Source of the DNA: Eonycteris spelaea
Taxonomy: Eukaryota > Chordata > Mammalia > Chiroptera > Pteropodidae
Assembly (NCBI GenBank): GCA_003508835.1
Contig: PUFA01000022.1
Location: 3,720,001-3,784,000, forward strand
DNA length: 64,000 nt
Direction of reading: 5' to 3'
The notes beneath the pieces are model-generated. The model had not been told where the DNA came from. It did not search any database and was given only the letters and a program-made list of their open reading frames with translations. Numbering within the stretch: the stretch's first letter is position 1; each line of letters opens with the position of its first letter. Shown piece after piece: positions 57,100 through 64,000 of this stretch. The translations under genes were made by a program, and so were the position numbers.

Positions 57100-57300
57100 G
57101 GTTTTTTTAATGAATTAATCATCGCACTGACCCTATGAGGTAGGCACTATTATTTTTACTCCACCCTTTCTCTTGTATAGACCTAGACGTACAGAGAGGG
57201 TAAATAACCTTCAGGAGTCACAGGGTGTTAGAGTAACCTCGAGCGCACTTAATCTGATGCCCGATCGGGTGCTTATCCTGCCTCCCAGAGACTGGCACTC
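57100..57300 (-). repeat. MIR SINE, antisense
   Basis: 'GACCCTATGAGGTAGGCACT' near 57129, 'ACGTACAGAGAGGGTAAATA' near 57188 and 'AATCTGATGCCCGATCGGGT' near 57250 follow antisense MIR order. Confidence 0.75.
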
Positions 57301-58359
57301 ACTAGACTCACCCCCTTCCTCCTGCGATGATGCTGTTTTATTCCTCACTCACTGTTGTCAACAGGGACTGCTGTATTAGGGGTGAGCTCCAGAGCAGGGA
57401 GGTACCTGTGTAGTTGCTCTTAAAGTACTCCATGCATTTGTGTGTCTTTGAAATGAGAAATCCCTGGCAGTTCTTCCCACGTGGTGGGAAAGGGCACACT
57501 TAGAAAGCGATGTTTCATTACTACTTACTCAGAGTTGTTTTAACATCATATTGTTCAGAGTCCTTTCGGGAGCAAAGAATACTAATTGATGAGGATGGTG
57601 ACAGAAAGTTTATTTTAAAAATTAAAAATAAATTTTGATTCAAAAAGCCTTGATTTTGGAGGGTCAGAGAACAGTGACGGAATGTGGGACTCCAATTACA
57701 GAGCTGAAACCACAGGTACCTAAAGTGCCGTGGAAAGCAGCGGTGCAGATGTGAAAGCCCTAAGCAGTGTGAGGCCATTGGTCCCGCCGGTGGGCATAAT
57801 GAACTCCTCCGGCGCAGTGCCACACGGTGCAGAGTGTATGGCACCTCCGGGCCTCGTCGTGAAGAGCAGCGTTGAGTGGGGCTGCAACGGCTCTGCTCAA
57901 GGACAGCGGTCGGTTTGAGGGTGGTTCCCTCCACCTGTGTGCCCAGACCAGCCTGGCCTGCTCCCCCTCCACCTCACCCCAGGAATCTAGATGCTCAAGC
58001 CCTGGCTCTGTGTCTTCCATTCTCCATTCACTCAAGCCCTATTTTCTGATAAACTCATTCATTCTGAAAAGTGTAGTGTGTGACTCTTCCAAGGGGAGTT
58101 GCTTTTAGTAGAAAATCAAGCCTCAGAACAAAGGTGCAACAAGATCCCAAATTTAACCCATTATACTTAGGAGTGTGAAAAACCAAAAGATCACTTTTTT
58201 TTTTTTTCCTATAAAAAACCTAATCTTCATTATCCAGCCTTGCCCACACTGGATGATATGGGGAAAAAATCTTAAAATTGCCATTTAAAGCCATCTCTGT
58301 CTCTTATAGTTTCAGATAGTCTTACTTTGAACAATTGTTCACTTATAATTTAGCACCAG
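57301..58359. other. Unassigned, CpG-rich spot and minus-strand poly(A) signal
   Basis: 57780-57910 has about 12 CpGs. On the minus strand a 137-codon frame (57521-57934) overlaps it, and AATAAA (TTTATT at 57609-57614 on plus) follows. Nothing matches a family I know. A poly(T) run lies near 58196-58208. Confidence 0.35.
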
Positions 58360-58800
58360 TATGAGTTTTCTGTTGCTGCTGTTGAAAAAAAAAAAAAAAG
58401 AAGAACAAATATTTAGTGGCTAAAACATCAATTTATTACCTTATAGTTCTAAAGTTCAGAAGTCCAAAATGTGTCTCATTGAGCTAAAATCAAGGTTTTG
58501 GTGGGGCTGTGTTCCTTTTTAGAGGTTCTAGGAGAGAATCCCTTTCCTTGTACTTGTCAACTTCTAGAAGCTTCCCACATTCCTTGTATTATGGCCTTTT
58601 TCTTCCATCTTCAAAGCCAGCAACAGCGGGTGGAGTTCTTGCATCTCCTTCCTTTGCTGTGACTCTTTTCTATCTTTCTTCCATAGTTGAGGGCTCTTGT
58701 GACGACGCTGAGCCTGCCTACAGAATCCAGGCTCATCTTCCTACTATAAAGTCAGTTGATTAGCAACCTTAATTCTATCTGCATCCTAATTCTCATTCTT
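58360..58800 (-). mobile_element. MaLR-type LTR, antisense
   Basis: 'TATTTAGTGGCTAAAACATC' near 58410, 'GAGCTAAAATCAAGGTTTTG' near 58481, 'AGGAGAGAATCCCTTTCC', 'CTTCAAAGCCAGCAACAGCG' near 58610 and 'TTGATTAGCAACCTTAATTC' near 58755 are antisense LTR blocks in order. An A15 run (58386-58400) has expanded inside the terminal block. Confidence 0.75.
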
Positions 58801-59066
58801 GGGGGGAGAAGTGAAGGTGGGAATTACAAGAGCAGAAGGAACATTCACAATTCATTCTGGAGGACAGACATTCCTATTTTGGAAGCCAAAGCTTCTGAAG
58901 GTTGGTTGGGAGAGAGAGAAAACAGTTTTTCCTATAAGTTCTTCCACCATTTGGAGGCTGTTTAAAGGGCATGAGTTCATGAGAGTTGGAAAGCATGGTA
59001 TATAGAAACTTTGGAAGGTGTGATCTCAAATACAAGCCTCTTCATAATCAAGAGCAATTTACAGTT
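58801..59066. other. Unassigned spacer
   Basis: Nothing recognised. Short overlapping frames only. Confidence 0.5.
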
Positions 59067-59141
59067 TTGGTGATGATAGAGAATTCTGTAGAAATATAGT
59101 GGCAGTTTTAAAAAGATGGGTGATTTCACAATAGCTATCAA
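59067..59141 (+). repeat. Inverted-repeat pair, left arm
   Basis: Matches the reverse complement of 60724-60797 with about five mismatches and two small gaps over about 72 bp (about 93%). The core is GGTGGCAGTTTTAAAAGATG-like. The family is not recognised. Confidence 0.85.
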
Positions 59142-59289
59142 CTCTAACCACTTTGCTGTATACTTGGTAAGAAGCTGAAAATTCATAAAAATAATTGGAA
59201 AAAAATTTTGTTAGCCACAGCCTTAGTTAAAATGAAGCAAAATGCAAAAAGACATAGATTAATCATGAAGGAAGGAGAAAAAGCAGGGA
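59142..59289. other. Unassigned spacer
   Basis: Nothing recognised. Confidence 0.5.
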
Positions 59290-59520
59290 GTCAATATTTA
59301 TTGTCTCTGTGTGGCAGGAACCATACGGGGGCTCTACGTACAGGAATTATCTGAATTTACGTACAGGAATTATCTGAGGTACCCATTGCAATGACTGCCT
59401 TATGGAGATAAAGATGCTGAGGCTCAGGGCTAGGTCATGTAACTGCTGTGGGATAGAGCCAGCACTGGAACCCAGGTCCTACATCAAAGTCTGCTTTTTG
59501 AAAATAGACCACATTGCATT
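59290..59520 (-). repeat. MIR SINE, antisense, with 23-bp tandem duplication
   Basis: 'CAATATTTATTGTCTCTGTG' near 59292, 'AGATGCTGAGGCTCAGGGCT' near 59411 and 'CACTGGAACCCAGGTCCTAC' near 59463 are antisense MIR phrases. TACGTACAGGAATTATCTGA occurs twice (59335-59354, 59358-59377), an exact recent duplication. Confidence 0.82.
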
Positions 59521-60723
59521 TAGAAACACTTAATTCCAAAGCAGAATCCCAGGCAGCAGAGCGGGCATTTGAAGAGTATTAGGTCAAGTAGGAAAGTTGA
59601 TTGAAAAGTTGGGAACTTAATAAAGCTCCAAGAGAATACTATATTCCATAAACTTACAGCTCAGTGCAATGACCCCTGGATTGGAGAACGAGGTGATGAG
59701 TGCCTTTAGCCTGGGGTGCGGAAATTTGGTCCTAAAATTAGACCTGATGGATGATGTAACAGACAAGATGAGACAAAGGGCTGAAGAATAACTGTTGTGT
59801 CCTACACAGAAACCAGTGTGTTGGCTCTCAACGAATGTTTTTAGTGACGAGAACAGTGATGACAAAAATTATGCCATATTCAGGGAAGAATGGTAAAGCT
59901 GGAGGAGGATTGGGAGTTAAAGATGTAGGCTTGTTAGGGAAGGACTCTTTATGTAGGCCATCTAAACCCTGAAACTGCTGAACGAAGACCAAAGGCCACG
60001 CTAGTACTTGCTGAGTAAAGGAGCAAAGTGGTAATGACAGCATCTGGCCCCAGGGGAATGTGAACTAAAACCAGTGGCGGCCACAGAATGTTGACAGATG
60101 TTTAAAAAAAAAAAAAAAATGAACTCACATCAATGCCTGCTTCCTAATTTGAACAAAGTATCATTCTACTCTCCATTTTCTGGACAACGCTTCCTTTCTG
60201 TCTCTGAAAGTAATTGTCATGTTATATATAGTCTTAGGATCCATTATTATGCCAAATGAATATGCCTAAATTAATACCTCATCAATTTGTATCGTTAGAA
60301 AATGAGGTGTCACAAAGAAGTGAGTTTTCCAGTGAACTGAAGCTTAGACCTTTTAAACACCAGGCTTTTTGAAACCTTAGCTATTTTTATGGAAATGGTA
60401 ATAAAATGGATTCCATTCTTCTTGGACTCTTTGAACAGAGTATATTGAACATAGTGTAACATAGCCTTGAGGGCTCTGAGTCATTGCTGTGAATGTCAGC
60501 TGTACTACTAGGTAGCAGTATGAGATGTCCTCGGGGTGGTGAAATATACAGGGTCCCACTGCAATCTTTCCTGGACCTAGAGGTGGTGATCGTCCTCCCT
60601 GCCTGCCTATGACCACTATGGTGGCTTTTGCACTTAACTCGAGGTCCCACATATGTGCTGGTTTCTAGTCCTTCTGCTTTAACCAATAATGCGCCTAACT
60701 TATCATCTGTAACCCTTGTGTGA
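59521..60723. other. Unassigned, with poly(A) run
   Basis: No gene claimed. A15 occurs at 60105-60119. Two overlapping minus-strand frames (60377-60652, 91 codons; 60387-60746, 119 codons) run up to the inverted-repeat arm. They could be a relic of a retroelement, but no motif is visible. Confidence 0.4.
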
Positions 60724-60797
60724 CTTGATAGCTGTTGAGAAATCACCCATCTTTTAAAACTGCCACCATGTTTCTATAGAATTCTCTATCACCAGGT
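60724..60797 (-). repeat. Inverted-repeat pair, right arm
   Basis: Reverse-complement partner of 59067-59141. The outermost bases read ATCACCAG here and TTGGTGAT on the left, so the pair could be terminal repeats of a 1.73-kb unit. No target-site duplication is visible. Confidence 0.85.
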
Positions 60798-61104
60798 TAT
60801 GATGTAACGACTTAGAAACGACCTATGTTTCTGCCATTAATAAACCACACAGATTTTGTGGCAGGGAATTTCCTTGATGTGTGGGCATCTTTTACATTGG
60901 TCTGACCTAACTAAATTCACAGCTGTGTTGTGGATGCTTATGATTTTGGGGGTCTGATCACCAGATAACACATTACTATTGGTATCTGCAAGTTTTGTTG
61001 TCCTTTGTTTACTAAGATGATGTCACCCAGCACTCTTATCTCATACTATTACTTCAGAATTAATTTAGTCCAGACAATTAGTGTGAAAGGAAGGAATCCC
61101 ATTG
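60798..61104. other. Unassigned, no gene seen
   Basis: Nothing recognised. Confidence 0.5.
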
Positions 61105-61507
61105 TATCAGGTAGCTTTTGCTGTGTAACAAACTATCCAAAAGTATGGTGGCTTACAATGACAGACATTTCTTATCTCTCACTATTCTGTGGCTCAGGAG
61201 ACAGTTTTTCTAGTCTGGGCAAGTTCTATGGAACTGGACCCACGCTCCACGTTCTCTCTCGTCCTCCAGCAGACAAGCCCAGCCGTGTTCACATGGAGGC
61301 GAGAGAAAGTGAACTATGCAAACACCTTTAAGCCTCTACTTGTATCATGCCTCCTAACGTCCTAGAGGCCATAGCAAATCACATGGCCAGATCCAGATTC
61401 CAGGGAAGAAAAGACTCCATATCTTGACGGAGGGGCTATAAAGTCACAGTGCAAAGGAGCAGGACTACAGGGATGGACGGGTCTGCGCCCCTTTTGCAAT
61501 CTACCGC
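61105..61507 (-). mobile_element. MLT1-type MaLR LTR, antisense
   Basis: 'TAGCTTTTGCTGTGTAACAA' near 61112, 'GTATGGTGGCTTACAATGAC' near 61144, 'AGACTCCATATCTTGACGGA' near 61412 and 'CCCCTTTTGCAATCTACCGC' near 61489 are antisense MLT1 landmarks in order. The middle is partly deleted. Confidence 0.82.
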
Positions 61508-61885
61508 ATTTATGAGACGCATGGTGTGGCTCAGCATACGCACCTCATGGCAACTCTAGCTCCGCCGCCCCTTGCGTACCCTGAGCTATAGCCCTTCTCC
61601 CCACCGCCATCGAGTCTCTTGGAAGATGAGCTTTTCTTATCATCTCCAGTTCCTTCTCCTGGATTCACTTTTTGATTCTTGGCAGCCAGTTTCTACAGCA
61701 GCTATTGTAGTAATAAGGTTAACTAGCTACTTCGCAACCATCAGTGGTGACATCTCAGTCCCTCTCTTTCTTGAATGTTTTGTAGTTTTTTAACGCAATT
61801 AAAACCTCCTTTTTTGAAAATCACTTGTAGCTTCTATTAAAAGTAAATATTCATTTTCTTCCTAGTTCATTGACTGCATTTTCTG

Positions 61886-61917
<32 letters not shown>

Positions 61918-61959
61918 AGAGCTCTGTTCCTTCTTCCATGATTAAATGTGGGATTCTTT
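61508..61959. other. Unassigned, with (TTTTG)n
   Basis: 61508-61620 is locally CpG-rich, followed by AT-rich sequence. A (TTTTG)n tract lies at 61883-61916. It may include upstream L2. Confidence 0.4.
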
Positions 61960-62145
61960 CCTCATCCACCTTCTTTTTCTTACATTTTCTCAGTAAACTC
62001 ATTCACTACCATAGCTTCATCACAAACCTCTAGGTGGATGCTTTCACAATTTATATGCCCAATTCCTAAATTTATTCTTAAATTTGACTCTATTTTTTCA
62101 AATGGTCCACTGAATATTTCCACCTGAATGTTTTAGCTATAGTTC
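61960..62145 (+). repeat. LINE-2 ORF2 relic
   Basis: 'GGTGGATGCTTTCACAATTT' near 62033 and 'CACTGAATATTTCCACCTGA' near 62110 fit the L2 phrases after the reverse-transcriptase active site ('...TATGCTGATGACTCCCAAATTTA...', '...CTCGACATCTCCACTTGGATG...'). It is degraded. Confidence 0.5.
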
Positions 62146-62279
62146 CTCTGAATCTATTTTGGCCGCAACTAAGAAAATAGTGCCGGGAACTGCATTATGC
62201 CCTCTCAGCCTCCAGGTTATCCAATTTTAGATTTTCCTTCAGATAAAAGGGACTGGGGTAGTGGGGGGAGCCAGCGTGG
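62146..62279. other. Short unassigned spacer
   Basis: Nothing recognised. Confidence 0.5.
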
Positions 62280-62335
62280 GGCTAACTAATGTTTGCTGAA
62301 TGCCTACTGTGTGCAGGACACTGCGGTCTCTCTTA
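62280..62335 (-). repeat. MIR SINE fragment, antisense
   Basis: 'GTTTGCTGAATGCCTACTGT' near 62292 followed by GTGCAGGACACTG is the antisense MIR tail. Confidence 0.65.
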
Positions 62336-64000
62336 ATTGACAGAGGTGGACATCTTCCCAGATCTCTTTCAAATAGTGGATAACGGGGGCTGCCCAGACA
62401 CAGATATGGAATCTGCAGGGGTAGCATTGCAGGCACTCACTGATACCCAGCGAAGCTTGCAGCCACACCAAAGGAAATGAGATCTCTGTTTGTCGTAATA
62501 AATAAGAGGTGTCTGACAGCCTTTCAAACGACTTTCAAAGAGTTTCTGTTAAAGGTATCTTAGGGTTTGCAAAAAAGAAACATTCTTCCCTAAGAAAGAT
62601 CCGGTTTCTAGGGAAATAGATTATAAGATAAAATTGCAGTTGTCTTTTTCCCCCCTGATAAAAGAGCTTAGAGACTTCTAGGGCCCAAACTAAGCTCCTG
62701 GTAACATTCTTCTGTGAGTAGATTTCAGTCAGTGAAAGTGAAATTTCTGGTCGTCATAAGATGGGCATACTTCCAGTTATTCCCCGTGCCAGTCTCTCTG
62801 ATGGAGCTCTTACTGCTAGGCCAGGAGCACAGTATGCTGGGGTCATTCCTGCCACCCTGGCCTCACTGTTCTGAGAGGACTCTGATAAGCACAGCTAATC
62901 AAGTCAGCAGGCTTGACGTGGAGCAGACACTGAAGCTAACATGAGAGGACACCACTGGCCCAAGAATAGTTTCTGAAACTGTGTTTCCCAGGATAACTTT
63001 TCAAAGTTGTAATTGTGTCTTTCCTTAAAAAATATAATTTTTGTTTATATTTTGCTCAGTTTTATTTTCATAATGCACAAAGAAGTTTCTCAATGCCCAA
63101 ACAGCCCATGGTGTGGTAGAACGCGGGCTGGTGAGAGTGACCAACACACCATTCTCTGAGAAGCAGCCTACCTGCCGCGTTGCCATAGCTCAAATTGTTA
63201 GTTCATCTCTCTTTCTTTTGATCGGATTGGATAAGAATCCGGGAGTGCAAAGTAATTTTTTTTCTTCCTTTTGGCGTGTTTATATCACATGGTGTTTGGA
63301 TGTGCCCTGTGCTGCCCATGCCTCCTACCGCCGTGTCTTTCTTATCGTCAGTGGCTACGAGGACCGTCGTTACTGAACTTGGCTAACTGTGTGAAGCCGA
63401 CGAGATTTTAGCTCACCCCTTGATAGCTGCATTGGCTCAGTCTAAACTAAAGTCTTACTTTCATTAAAGGAGCAGACATGCTGAGGAAGGTGCTATTTTT
63501 ACATAGGGACTTTTTCTACTGAAACCACATGATAACACTATGCTGTTAAAATGATCCCAAGCATGCTGAGCAAGCTGAAAAAACAATATCCCTGTTGCCA
63601 AAATCAAGGCCATGCCATTTGGAGCCTCTTCCAAGGCCCTCCCAGCTCTTTCTCCTTGGTGGTGAAGAGGAGAAGACTGGGAGGGGAGCTCATGGGATGC
63701 ACAAGTTACAGGTGAAGCGGAGGGCGCGTATGGTTGCTTACCTGTGAGAAGTTGTTCAAGTTCTTGGTTAAGGCCACCAGTCATTGATCTATGAAAAGTT
63801 TTATTATTCAGATATTTGTACATCGCCGATATTTGTTGAATATTGATTTTATTCTAGATAAATTTTTAAGGTAAAACTTGCATAAAATAATACTAAAACT
63901 AACTTTAGAACATTATAAGAAGTTTAGGCAGAGGCCTTCCAACTCTAGTTTTTTTAGCCACTATTTTTATACATTATAATAATAAAATCTATAATTATGA
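62336..64000. other. Unassigned, no gene seen
   Basis: No repeat or exon recognised. The 119-codon minus-strand frame (63464-63823) has no recognisable domain. The AT-rich last 150 bp may be the start of an old L1 fragment, but this is not certain. Confidence 0.4.

Noticed and set aside
60377..60746. Retroelement protein relic on minus strand
   Set aside because: Two overlapping frames are open, but no reverse-transcriptase, protease, integrase or zinc-knuckle motif is visible. Left unassigned.

Overview
The window looks like ordinary nuclear DNA of a placental mammal, either intergenic or deep intronic. The evidence is its repeat content: MIR SINEs, LINE-2 (ORF relics and 3' ends), a LINE-3/CR1 remnant, L1M 3' ends, ERVL-MaLR (MLT1-type) LTRs, a hAT-Charlie element, and a Tigger/MER2-type transposon with recognisable terminal inverted repeats. 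I found no protein-coding gene I would stand behind. The many 60-170 codon open frames show no recognisable domain. The longest (51448-51957, 169 codons) runs into an LTR, and several others lie in repeats. I saw no tRNA, snRNA or miRNA gene I can name, and no CRISPR array. All family names come from memory of repeat consensus sequences, not from a search.

No lineage-specific young SINE was seen: no Alu, B1/B2, carnivore, ruminant, pig, horse, vespertilionid-bat, xenarthran or afrotherian type. The one unusual retroposon is an internally deleted 5S rRNA-derived copy with an A-rich tail and a 20-bp target-site duplication (36089-36222). 5S-derived SINEs are known from Old World fruit bats, whose L1 is also largely silent, so a pteropodid bat is a possible source. 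This is a weak inference, because stray 5S retropseudogenes occur in other mammals.

Layout. 1-3140: an antisense MaLR LTR, MIRs and an L2. 3141-9240: mostly unresolved AT-rich sequence with a MIR and a good CTCF-type motif near 6220. 9240-16000: an L1M fragment, then scattered MIR and L2 ends. 16735-20000: two antisense MaLR LTRs and L2 copies, with G-quadruplex motifs. 20340-20690: an octamer and homeodomain-rich stretch resembling a conserved enhancer. 21060-29000: largely unassigned. 29020-29830: antisense L2 split by a Charlie element. 31190-32560: a duplicated segment carrying a GT/GA microsatellite, plus L3/CR1. 33505-33730: a 225-bp foldback element of unknown family. 33810-35180: antisense L2 interrupted by an L1-like insert. 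36000-37656: L1-like sequence carrying the 5S retroposon and adjoining the Tigger. 38640-39740: a direct duplication and a 48-nt exon-like segment. 40860-41600: the most CpG-rich patch, promoter-like. 43015-55090: MIR, L2, L1M and MaLR copies. 56059-56162: a near-perfect hairpin (48-bp arms, 8-nt loop). 57100-62335: MIR, MaLR and L2, plus a 93%-identical inverted pair 1.6 kb apart. 62336-64000: nothing assigned.

The parts do not form a pathway. The points of interest are structural (foldback element, near-perfect hairpin, inverted pair, 5S retroposon) and possibly regulatory (CpG patch, CTCF motif, enhancer-like blocks).
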